Source: Mikrocytos mackini (taxonomy: Eukaryota > Endomyxa > Ascetosporea > Mikrocytida > Mikrocytiidae). From it: a DNA stretch of 37,155 nucleotides. The stretch's first letter is position 1. Each line of letters opens with the position of its first letter. Location of the stretch: the NCBI GenBank assembly GCA_030180075.1, contig JASNJN010000218.1:1-37155 (forward strand), read 5' to 3'. A program made the position numbers and the translations under genes. Under the pieces are notes generated by a model. That model saw only the letters and a list, made by a program, of their open reading frames with translations. It was not told where the DNA came from and made no database searches. Positions 17,655-26,807 of this stretch are shown here, in pieces.

Positions 17655-18503
17655 ATGTCAAAACGCACTCAACTGGAGATTGAAATAAAGGAAGTCAATG
17701 CTATACGTGTGTACTGTGAAGATGTACTTAATAAGCGACGCGAAGCTAACACTGCGCCAACAAAGAAAGAGAACAAGTATGAAGTGATAGAATCAGACCT
17801 TATTCAGTTCATATTCTCTATAAAGGACGATTTAAAGCAACTCGAGCAATTCAAACAATTAAAACAGAAATCCGAAGCCAGTATCCGACTCTATACAAAG
17901 GTAGAACAGGACATGGAGCGTGGTTTCGGTCGTCTCGAGCATCTCAAAACAGACTTCGAGCACCAAAAGAAGAACATCAACAAACATAAGAAAGACGCCT
18001 GGAATGAGAAGGAACTAGACCGTCACGAAAAGAAACTAATTCTCATTGCGAAGGAGTTAAACGCCAACAAACAGAACTTCGACATCTTCAGACACGGCGC
18101 TCACTCTTCCACTGAGAAAGAATTTTTAAAACTCAAGGAAGAACGCGCTAACGTCAAAACGACCGATAAAAGAGCTTTAAATGAAGACGAAAAAAACTTC
18201 TTAAGCGAGACAAACGAACGTAACAAACAACTAAACACAAAAATAGATCAAATTGGAACGGGCCTTTCAGATCTTAAATACAAAGCAGAAAACATAAAAG
18301 ACGAATTTGACGAACAAAAGGAAATAATAATTAAATTGTTAGATAGGACGACAATGATAGAAGGCACAATAGACAACTCAAACAGAAATATGGTCAAGTT
18401 ACTGAATAGTATGGGTGGCTTTGGGAAATTGTGTATATACATTACGTTAACCGCAGTGATAATATTACTTTGGGCGTATATTATAAGTGTAATTAAAAAA
18501 TAA
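17655..18503 (+). CDS. Tail-anchored Q-SNARE, Qc/SNAP-type
   Basis: SNAREs drive membrane fusion by zipping helices into a four-helix bundle. This 282-aa protein has a coiled-coil-rich N-terminal region, a SNARE motif at about 200-252, and a single C-terminal membrane segment at about 259-280 ending in KK, the usual SNARE layout. In the motif, the heptad pattern around FDEQKEII places F218 at layer -1, glutamine Q221 at the zero layer, I225 at +1 and L228 at +2. This marks a Q-SNARE and resembles Qc proteins such as Syn8/Tlg1 or the second helix of SNAP-25. Which trafficking step it serves cannot be told. It starts 17 bp from the divergent small basic gene and converges with POL12 with only 18 bp between stops, so the two mRNAs must overlap at their 3' ends. 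Confidence 0.75.
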   Translation: MSKRTQLEIEIKEVNAIRVYCEDVLNKRREANTAPTKKENKYEVIESDLIQFIFSIKDDLKQLEQFKQLKQKSEASIRLYTKVEQDMERGFGRLEHLKTDFEHQKKNINKHKKDAWNEKELDRHEKKLILIAKELNANKQNFDIFRHGAHSSTEKEFLKLKEERANVKTTDKRALNEDEKNFLSETNERNKQLNTKIDQIGTGLSDLKYKAENIKDEFDEQKEIIIKLLDRTTMIEGTIDNSNRNMVKLLNSMGGFGKLCIYITLTAVIILLWAYIISVIKK

Positions 18504-18521
18504 AGAAATAAATAAATATGT

Positions 18522-20195
18522 TTATAAATTTATTCTTAAAGCATTTAAATCTATTTTGTCTACTTCCTTATTATATATACCAGTTATAAACCAGCACTGT
18601 GATTCTTTTTTGTGGTTCACATTTAAAATTAACTTTCCTTCTTTTGTTTTCTTCACAAACTCAACCAATTTAGAAGTCGTTATTATAATATTAACATACT
18701 TTGTTTTGTGTAGCATCGAACTTTTATTGTAATCAATAAAGTAATCGTTTGGTGTTTCTAGTAAAGGAGTGTAGTAATCCATGTCTATAAGTTCCTTGGC
18801 TATTAAATCCAATTTTTGGTTTGTTGAATTATGCATTACAAAAGTAGAATGCTTCATTAGTTGAAAAATAACATCGTAATTCATTATCCCTATTCTAACT
18901 TTATTGTTGTTTTGTGTCTTTATAAAAGAAGTGCAAGGATTACTTTTAATTTTTAAACCTTTATCTTTGTAACCTAAAGGTGAACAAACTGGTATTATAG
19001 GAAACAAACTAAATTCATTTGGAGAATTTATTATTTCAATGAATACATTTTGTTCTTCTTTGAATGTTTGCTTCTTTAAATCCCTTATTATTTTGAATAT
19101 CTTTTTATAGCTATTCGTGACACTCAATTGTTCTTCGTCTTCTTTATTATCGTTATTATTTGAAAAACTTGTCTGATTTATAAAGGGGCCTAGTATTAAA
19201 ATAAGATTAGTTTTTCCTTCCATAAAGTCTTCTTTTAATCTTTCAAATTTGTACGATAAATTTCCTTTTATATTTTCATAAACTGAAAGTTCACCTTTAG
19301 ACAAATCTTCTTTTATAATTGTAATGGTAAGTTCAAATTCTTTGTTCTCATTGTTTATATTAATATCTTCTTCTATTTCCTCTTTGTTGTTATTTATTTT
19401 ATTGTTTATTTTAAACACAGGAGTTGTTCTACTTAGTTCGTTACTTTCTTCTAAGTCTATTTCACTTTTTCCATCTTCTACAAATTCCACGTTAAATTTA
19501 GTAAACGTCGCCCTTTCACCTATAACTACAACTGGCTTCCCTGTATATAACACACCTGTCCAATCTGTCTTATTGTTAAAGTGTAAGTGTATATGTTTTA
19601 AAGTAGAAGATCCTTGCTCTTCAATGTATACTAAAATAAACGGCTGTTCTTTAATTGAGCTCCCAAAAGAGTTCATTCTGTAAAGATCGTCGTCGTTTTG
19701 ATTCATTTTTATAAGAACGCCTTTGTAGACTTCTTTCCCAGCTTCTAAGTGGTGTTTGTAGAGCTTTTCGTAGTAGTCTTCGTTTACACAGCGAATGCGG
19801 TGCACTAGCTCGGCCTGGCGGAACCTTAAAAGGTCTAGGTCTATATCTCCGGGAATGGTTGTCATTTCGTCGATTAGTTGAGAGAAGTCAGAGTGACATA
19901 GGGTTTGTTCTATTTCGATGTCTTTTATTGTGTGGGCTTTTAAAGCGCGGTTGAAGTACACAGGCTCGTAGCCAGGCTCTCGAATCTTTGCAGTGATGTA
20001 TCGTATAAAAGCAGTGAAACTGTCGGAGGTTAGGGAACAACCAGTCTTGCGAATACGGCTTACACGGTTCCAGATTTCTCTAAGTTTGGAAGGGAGAATT
20101 CTGTATTCATCACAAATGTTTACAAACTGCTGTTCGTAGTCTTTATTGATGCCGATTAAGTCGGAAAAGAAATCCCAAACACTTTCGAGTTCCAT
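18522..20195 (-). CDS. POL12: DNA polymerase alpha-primase subunit B
   Basis: The 557-aa product resembles the B subunit (POLA2/Pol12), the non-catalytic scaffold that links DNA polymerase alpha-primase to the replisome in the nucleus. An OB-fold-like region around residues 155-245 (YKGVLIKMNQ...) is followed by the inactive phosphoesterase domain. This carries ILILGPFIN at about 329-337 (the conserved lLGPFv block), SPLGYKDKGLK, SNPCTSFI at about 418-425 (cf. QPC-F-IN) and then GIMNYDVIFQLMK (cf. GvtstDilfhL). The C-terminal part has a PLLETPND block and YVNIIITTSKLVEFVK with a following LILNVNH block, as in the (V/C)-vNPgrl ending. A low-complexity Asn/Glu insert lies at about 260-290. Length is close to the human protein and shorter than yeast. 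It shares a 44-bp divergent promoter with the RRM gene. Confidence 0.75.
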   Translation of the reverse strand: MELESVWDFFSDLIGINKDYEQQFVNICDEYRILPSKLREIWNRVSRIRKTGCSLTSDSFTAFIRYITAKIREPGYEPVYFNRALKAHTIKDIEIEQTLCHSDFSQLIDEMTTIPGDIDLDLLRFRQAELVHRIRCVNEDYYEKLYKHHLEAGKEVYKGVLIKMNQNDDDLYRMNSFGSSIKEQPFILVYIEEQGSSTLKHIHLHFNNKTDWTGVLYTGKPVVVIGERATFTKFNVEFVEDGKSEIDLEESNELSRTTPVFKINNKINNNKEEIEEDININNENKEFELTITIIKEDLSKGELSVYENIKGNLSYKFERLKEDFMEGKTNLILILGPFINQTSFSNNNDNKEDEEQLSVTNSYKKIFKIIRDLKKQTFKEEQNVFIEIINSPNEFSLFPIIPVCSPLGYKDKGLKIKSNPCTSFIKTQNNNKVRIGIMNYDVIFQLMKHSTFVMHNSTNQKLDLIAKELIDMDYYTPLLETPNDYFIDYNKSSMLHKTKYVNIIITTSKLVEFVKKTKEGKLILNVNHKKESQCWFITGIYNKEVDKIDLNALRINL

Positions 20196-20239
20196 AAAAT
20201 TTGAAAATTTTATAAAAGGAGATAACTCGTTACACAGGA
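20196..20239. promoter_or_regulatory. 44-bp bidirectional promoter with palindromic TATA-like core
   Basis: Only 44 bp separate the ATG of POL12 (minus) from the ATG of the RRM gene (plus). The spacer contains TTTTATAAAA at 20208-20217, a perfect palindrome that reads as a TATA-like box on both strands, about 12 bp from one start codon and 22 bp from the other. Use in both directions is inferred. Confidence 0.45.
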
Positions 20240-20614
20240 ATGCAAACTCTTAACACCTTCGAAGTAGACGAAATTGACGCACAAATAAACAATACATACC
20301 ATTTCGCTCATAATAGAAACCTCGTTGCAACACATACTGTTTTTGAGACACCAACTACAAATCCAGACTATAGAAGCGTTTATGTTTACAACATTGGATA
20401 TTTAAGCGATGAAGAATTGATCGAATACTTTTGTCAATATGGCCCTGTGTATGATTTGTTTATTTTGATTGATTTGCGAACAAAGAGCTATAGGGATGTG
20501 TGTTATGTTGAGTTTTATAAAGAAACAGATTTGGCAAAAGTGTTGAAAACTGAAAGGCACTTGATAAATAGACAATGTTTGCAACTTAAGCCTTTGTGTG
20601 AGAATTTTATGTGA
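20240..20614 (+). CDS. Single-RRM protein, PABPN1/Pab2-like
   Basis: The 124-aa protein has one RNA-recognition motif at about 46-118 with RNP2 VYVYNI (47-52) and RNP1 YRDVCYVEF (84-92), after an acidic, helical N-terminus (EVDEIDAQINN...). The order of a short coiled N-terminus, then RSVYV-N-Y, LSDEEL, a CGxV-like QYGPV block and finally LINRQCLQLKP recalls nuclear poly(A)-binding protein 2 (PABPN1/Pab2), which binds poly(A) tails and controls their length. The cap-binding subunit CBP20 is a weaker alternative because its extra aromatic cap-binding residues are not apparent. RNP1 carries D-V-C in place of the usual G-F/Y, so RNA contacts may differ. The C-terminal Arg-rich region of animal PABPN1 is missing. 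It is transcribed away from POL12 and is the last gene of the island. Confidence 0.6.
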   Translation: MQTLNTFEVDEIDAQINNTYHFAHNRNLVATHTVFETPTTNPDYRSVYVYNIGYLSDEELIEYFCQYGPVYDLFILIDLRTKSYRDVCYVEFYKETDLAKVLKTERHLINRQCLQLKPLCENFM

Positions 20615-22422
20615 TTAAAGAAAAAGGTTTATTGATTTGTTGAATACAGTGATAGGAAAATAATAGAAAATGTAAATGTATATTTTTGTATAGTTTTCGT
20701 GAATAAAACAAATTATTTTAGTTATTTTTAGGGACTACATAAATAGGTCTTGTTTTAGGTGGAAAACCTAGGCAATAAGCAGAGAAATATGTTCAAAATA
20801 AGCTTTTAAAAGTCGTTATAAATGTCCTATAAAATTCCTTTAAACCAAAGTTTAGATTTCAAGTAATAAATTTGACCACGTTCGAAAACCTGATCTTTTA
20901 ATAAATATCACACTTGACAAACCGTTCAATGGTTTTCCTAAACATCTATATTTTACTTGGAGTTTCTAAGAGTTCTAGATATTTTACTCTTTTCTAGGAT
21001 TCCTTTCTTTAATTTTATATTCAATAGGAACCGTCCCAACAGCAGTTTTATGTTTTCTTCAACAGTAAACCACTATTGAACTCAGAATATAAAATGGGGC
21101 GACTTTGTATCGTCCTCCATCCAAACCATTTGGTATCAAATTAACAGAAAATGTTCATAACATTTTACAGGTTAGTCCATTTGGATGTATGTAATCTAGT
21201 GATTCAATATTTTTCTATTTATGACTTTATTGATGATATGTATCGCCATGAGGTTATGCTTGCTTTCCAACAGTTCAAATGATATATTGGATATGGATTA
21301 TAATATCTTATGTTATTTTAATTTATATTTGTTTTATCTCACTTAAACTACTTTTAAGTTTGTTTAAGTTCGCATGTGTACGGGAAGAACGTTTTCACAT
21401 ATGAATACAGGTTATGAATAGAAATTCATAAGCAAAATACTTGTTGAAAATTTTGACAAAGCGTGGATATTTTCTATGAACGAGGGTTTTTATGAGTAAC
21501 CGTACCTGTTATCAAATATATAATTTCTAATACAAAACCTTTTATATTAGAAGTTGAAGCACATTCATAAAACTAAACAACAATTGATGGGTTTCTTTGT
21601 TTAAAGAATGATAGGTTAATAATATTTCTGGAGATGATTGATAAAGCAAGTGTTTGCTTATACAAAATCCATTTAAATTCAATATCGTCCTTAGAATCAA
21701 AGCAATGTTAGATATTTACAAAATACATATCTAATATACTGCACAATGGCGAATAGTATCAATTCGTTAAATAGTATAAAGTGTTGTTTCTATAATATTC
21801 TTAAACTTCGTGGATTGAATTTAATATGACTTATTGTTGGTTGAAGTAACATGGAAGTCAAATATGTAATGAATTTCGTCTAGTTTGATTTTACGATTGA
21901 AGAAAAGCTATGTGTATTGTGCCAAACTATGCCGTTTTTATTACCTTGGTAAGAGTGTTGTGCGGATCCAGATGTCTATCGGTAGACATTCAAAGTCTTG
22001 ATCGAGATGCTTATCAAAAACAATCAAGATTTTTCAATATCGGATATCGAAACGAGGTAATTTTCGGTGTTTAATAAAATAGAAACTTATGCTGAAATAC
22101 TCCTTTAAAATTAAACACATTCCATTTTATGGAACTTTAAACGTTCAAACAATATCTATTATGTATTCTGTAACAAATTTATACATTTGTTTTCTATAAT
22201 ATGGCCAATTTATGGCAATTTAGTCATATGTTTGAAAATTTTCATGTATTCAGTAATTGCAGATATAACTGAAATTTTAATGATTTTTGCAGGAAAATTG
22301 GAAAAAAATCATTTCAAATGTTTAAATATCGATATGTCATATCGATTATACATTTCGAGATATCGATTAAAATCATTTTCGATAAAATTGGAATGTCTAA
22401 TCTGTCGGGTATATATTACATG
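20615..22422. other. AT-rich gene-free stretch
   Basis: No gene seen; open stretches near 22187-22520 are short and fall in the foldback area. A tight hairpin ATGTCTA-TCGG-TAGACAT lies at 21972-21989, and several ATATCGAT-type motifs cluster at 22325-22372. Possible poly(A) signals for the RRM gene lie just after 20614. Confidence 0.5.
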
Positions 22423-22729
22423 TCGAACAAATCTGGGAAAATGTGTACTCTAAAATTTCCGAATTTTTACAAGAAAAATTTTTTACGCATCAAAAGCTTA
22501 AAAATAAAACAAAAAGCATAGAACTTAAAAAGGTAAAATTTTTATCGAAATAGTTGCTGTGGAGGTCATTTTACATATATTACCCCTACGATAAGAGTTA
22601 AAATTAGATAAAAATTTTATTTTTTTAAGTTCTATGCTTTTTGTTTTATTTTTAAGCTTTTGATGCGTAAAAAATTTTTCTTGTAAAAATTCGGAAATTT
22701 TAGAGTACACTTTTTCAAGATTTGTTCGA
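22423..22729. repeat. Foldback element with about 120-bp arms
   Basis: The segment from 22423 (TCGAACAAATCT...) to 22546 is repeated in inverted form at 22607-22729, with only a few mismatches and a 60-bp loop. The 104-bp inner arms (22443-22546 and 22607-22710) differ at about two positions. Arms this similar mean a recent origin or ongoing conversion. I see no clear target duplication, so I call it a repeat, probably a non-autonomous transposon. Confidence 0.8.
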
Positions 22730-22731
22730 TA

Positions 22732-22812
22732 CAGTCAAACCCCTCTATAACGTAGTGGTACGTTAACAGTATAGTGGTTCGTTATATCCAAAAATACGTT
22801 ATAACTGCGTTT
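22732..22812. mobile_element. Possible pogo/Tc1-type element end
   Basis: Directly beside the foldback, after the dinucleotide TA, the sequence reads CAGTCAAACCCCTCTATAAC followed by several CGTTA(T/A)-type motifs. Ends starting CAG next to TA, with CTCTATAACG-like bodies, occur in pogo/Tigger-type DNA transposons. A matching opposite end was not found, so this is tentative. Confidence 0.3.
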
Positions 22813-24019
22813 AATATTCTAAATTAGCATAATAACTGTTTATATACATTATAATATGTTTTTAATATAATAAATCGTCTTAAAATTCTAAAATAAATTA
22901 TTTGTTCAATTTGGGGTGTTTTGGAGATCTTTTTGACAACAAATTTTTGTGCTATACCTCAAATATAAGATTTTTTCTGAAATGAAGGGTCCCCCCTTGA
23001 TAAATAGAAAAAAATAATAATTTGACAACGTTCTTCAAAATGTTTCCAAATGACGTTAAGAACACACGGCATATTTTATAAAAATTGAGGGGTGTTTTCA
23101 TTCACACAAATTATTAAATTTTTATAACTCGGTCGCGGATAAGGTATGATTCTATATTGTCCATATATACCGAGTATCTAACAAACAATTGTTCTGAATT
23201 TACATGTAAGTATATACTTTAGCTATTTAAAGCCCCAATCAAAATGATTTTCGCAAACTTTAAAAATATATCATCGCGGATACTGGAATTTTGGGTTTCT
23301 ATATTTAGAAAAGGAATTTATGCATGAAAACTCTTTAACAATAAATATTATACATGTTAGGAAATGTTACACCCTTCAAACAATATATATTATGTATTCA
23401 GAGTAGTGTTGCAAAAAGGTTGACCGAAAAGATCTATATATTGAATATTTATACAGCAAACGGTTGCCGGGTTTTATTATATAAATATTTTCTTTATAAA
23501 ATGGTTAGCCGCAATTTTCAAATATCAAATAGTTCAGAAAAATGGTAATCATTTCTATATCATCCAGATTAATATTTTATTCATGTAAAATTTGGAAAAG
23601 TTGTTTAGATACAAAATCGATATTTTTGTTTCTAAATAGCTAAAGATAGTTTTGAGCAATATTGATGTCTTGTATTAATGTCGGGCAAAATATACTTATA
23701 TATATCTAACAATTCGGATATTACCGGTATCCGATCTAAAATATTTGAAATCGGATATGAGGCTGAGATGGCTAATTGCAAACTCTAAATATACCAACCC
23801 TTACGCACTTTATATCTACAAATAATTATGTTTTAGACGTCCTTAATAAAAACAGAACAACAACTCAATAGAATACAAGTTGCCATGTAATCAAAAATCG
23901 ATGTAATGTTACAGATCCGGATACTAAAACTCTAACTCGAATGGTCTATAATACTATCAATTCCATTTCCATTTTATTTTGCTCTTTTCTTTTAATTAAC
24001 TGAATCCGTTTGTTATAAG
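22813..24019. other. AT-rich gene-free stretch
   Basis: No gene seen. AAGGGTCCCCCCTT at 22985-22998 repeats a 14-bp core found at 7205-7218. An open stretch at 23354-23548 has no recognisable content. Confidence 0.5.
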
Positions 24020-24213
24020 TAGGCCGCGGAAAATGCGATACAACTGATAAAACGTGTAAAATATGTGATTTTAGAATTATAAAAGAAATTGTAAAATTTA
24101 TGTATACTCAGATATGGGGCATATAAAATATTTTAAAAATTTGTAAAGGATTTTGTGTTGGATTTCATCCAAATATGAGATCGCAGTTTTTGTAACATAT
24201 ATTCCGAACCCTA
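24020..24213. mobile_element. 194-bp hAT-type MITE
   Basis: The ends TAGGCCGCGGAAAAT and (complement of the right end) TAGGGTTCGGAATAT form diverged terminal inverted repeats fitting the hAT TA-R-N-G pattern. The flanks GTTATAAG (24012-24019) and CTTATAAG (24214-24221) match at 7 of 8 positions, as expected for an aged 8-bp target duplication. No coding capacity. Confidence 0.6.
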
Positions 24214-24221
24214 CTTATAAG

Positions 24222-25529
24222 TAAAAGAGTAAGATAGGAAACGGAGCAGGTTATATAACTAATAGTAGATTGTAGTAAAATGTAGAAAGAAGAAGGCTGC
24301 TGCGGCAAAAGAGTTGGATAGCCTTGGTGGCAGCTGGGCGGGAGAGTGGCCTCGATAAATACATGACCGAGTACTTATAAATAATTATAACCAATATGTT
24401 GAGTTCAAGAAACTCATAGATAATAGGAAGGCCAATCCCTTTGAGCACCATAAAGCCTTAACCAGGAGATATGAACGCTGTACGTGTTTATGCATTCTGG
24501 ATAAGACTGTCAGATATGACTAACGTCTAATTTCCCAAAAGAACTTCTGAAGGTCACGAAACATAGAAGGCTAAAATAACTGTACAAATGGTCGTAAATG
24601 ACAAGGTTCACAAACAAGGATTGGCTTGGTATTAAGATTGTGGTGTTGGGGCGCATGATTTAACCCACTAGTTTAATGGTGAAGACGGGGGAATAGATAA
24701 TTAAATACCTAATTAGTTTCTGTTAAAAATCAAAATGTCAAATTAAAAGGATATTGTTATATAAACGAATCATATGACTTTGATGTACAGACATAAATGG
24801 AGACTTAGGGAACTTATATGACGTAATCATAATTTGGGATGTACAAATAAATACATGTTATAAAAATAACTTATTGAAAATTATTTAAAATGTGGAATAA
24901 AAAACCAAATCATGATAACAATGGGAAAAACAATACATCTAGTGATCAAAGACGTCATAAACCTAGAGCGCGCCTAAATAGATCAATTTACGGTACTGTC
25001 ATTTTAAATGGAATAATTCTGTTTAACTACATCAACTTCTTTATTGAATAAGACATAATTAAAATAAATAAATTACCCCACGTGGGTTATGCAAGGAATA
25101 ACAGGACCCTTACTAGGTGCAATAAAATGAATTAACCATATGTTGTTATCGAGCTTTTAAGAATAAAATGGGGACTTTTCATATTCTAACCTAAAATATT
25201 TAATTGGCAGGGTACGGGTTTAGACTGTTTTATTAAAACACCTTTATTGATGATTTATTAATAATGTTTAAAATTATTGTCTGAAAGTAGAAATAGTTAA
25301 TTGAGAAATCACGGTCTCATAGAATATAAAAATCTAAATAATTTATAGCACCGGATTTACACAATTATTTACCAATCAGTATTAAAATTGTATAATTTCA
25401 GAAACTTTACGTGTTAAAATAAACAAGAATTTAATTTACATTTTTATAATTATTTGAGTAAAATATATTGGTTTATTAATTCGAAATAAAATTTACCATG
25501 TTCTTCGCCAGATTTTAATTATTAATTAT
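24222..25529. other. Spacer with less AT-rich block and one open stretch
   Basis: The block 24280-24660 is less AT-rich than its surroundings and contains 54 open codons (24359-24520) encoding KKLIDNRKANPFEHHKALT and then RRYERCTCLCILDK. There is no ATG start and I know no match; it may be decayed transposon coding sequence. A 10-bp palindrome CCCACGTGGG lies near 25078-25087. The rest is AT-rich with nothing recognisable. Confidence 0.4.
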
Positions 25530-26279
25530 TTAATGTTTATTGCCATTATCTTTCTCCAACTTTTTCACACATTCGTCTAGTTTAAGTTGTTTATAACATT
25601 TCTTTTCCCTTTTCTTTATTAACTCCTCCAACTCCAACAACATTCTACAATATTTATCATCTAATCCATCTACTCTTAAATTAATAAAAACCACCAGCTC
25701 TTGTATATTTTTTAATGCGTTTTGCTTTTGTTTCGCGAAATTCTTTTTGTCAATGAATGAAGCTGTTTCTTTACGCCGGTCTGTGGATGAAATTATTTCT
25801 GTATCATAACAATTTAATAATTTCTTGGCTGTCTCAGTTATCAACTCATCATTGATTTGTGTATCTTCTAAATTCTCAATTTTACCATATGTTTCTAGAA
25901 TAACATCCTTCGTAAAACAACAACTATCAAATTCACTCATCAATGTAATAAGTTGCAATTTTGTAGAATGAGAAAGAAATACCTTTTCATGTTCTGCAAC
26001 TGTCTCTGTAAGCCCATTGTTATTCAAATCAAACTGTTCATTTTCTTTTTCAATATTATCAGCAGACCCAAATCCACAAGCTTTAAAACAGTTCTCAATT
26101 GTCGACGATTTTATTTCTTTCCAAAACAGTATCAATCTTATCATCGATTCAAGTAATTTAACTTTAGTTTCCACATTGGCTTCATAATCGTTTATATATC
26201 TTGTTACCAGATAATCCTTATATCTCCGTTTTAACACAGAAATTACTCCCCTATCTAATGGTTGAAGTACCGAAGTGGG
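25530..26279 (-). pseudogene. Truncated pogo/Tigger (DDE_1) transposase, C-terminal part
   Basis: The minus-strand frame opens at 26279 with PTSVLQPLDRGVISVLKRRY, the conserved block that follows the second catalytic Asp region in pogo/Tigger-type transposases (ppntTSvlQPLDqGvi-tfK--yr). It continues with a WKEIKSSTIENCFKACGF block, also typical (aW--v--sTI-nCFrkaGf), and a long charged C-terminal tail. The whole N-terminal DNA-binding region and the catalytic core are missing; the sequence changes abruptly just above 26279, where two stops appear. The remaining 249 codons have no internal stop, so truncation was not long ago or the tail is under some constraint. No ATG at a sensible place, so I treat it as a fragment. 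Confidence 0.8.
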
Positions 26280-26291
26280 TCATCAGGACTA

Positions 26292-26368
26292 TTGCGGCCA
26301 CAAAAAGGAAGAGGTGGCCGCAAAAATGGTTGTTGTCCTGAAGTGTGAGAGTAGGATTGCGGCCGCAA
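26292..26368. repeat. GC-rich palindromes TTGCGGCC(A/G)C
   Basis: TTGCGGCCAC (26292-26301) and its exact complement GTGGCCGCAA (26314-26323) form a hairpin, and TTGCGGCCGCAA at 26357-26368 is a perfect 12-bp palindrome of the same motif. Such GC-rich repeats stand out in this AT-rich DNA. They sit at the break of the pogo fragment and may be the end of an inserted element. Confidence 0.6.
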
Positions 26369-26807
26369 AACGAGTGGAAGGCGTCTGTAGTTGTCGATAT
26401 CGTATAATTTAACGATATTTTAAAATTAAATTAAAATGAAAAATGAAATGAAAAATGAAAACGAAAGTAATTATTATTAACTGTTATTGTATAAACTTTC
26501 TTATAAAATATGTTTTGTTGTTTGTTGTTCACATAAAACGATAATTTGTTTACATTATAAAATAAAATTAAAAAACATTATAAAAACTTAATATAATATT
26601 ATGCGAGAATTATTTATTGTAATTTTCCAATCTACAAAACATTGTTCCTGACAGATTTAAAATTTTTAATATTTTTTTGAATTTTAAATTTTTATATTTC
26701 AAGTTTTTAGAATTAAAAATCGAATTCTGATTTAACAATATTTTTATTTCCAAAATATAACTCATAATATTTTTTCGGTATTTTAAAACAAAATTTAAAT
26801 TTACAAA
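26369..26807. other. AT-rich spacer before the Merlin gene
   Basis: No gene seen. It includes a simple AAAATGAAAT-type repeat around 26430-26460. It probably holds the 5' end of the Merlin element, but I could not identify a terminal inverted repeat. Confidence 0.4.

Noticed and set aside
22187-22710. Open stretches of 60-90 codons around the foldback
   Set aside because: They lie in the inverted arms or beside them; the stretches within the two arms mirror each other and reflect the repeat, not genes.
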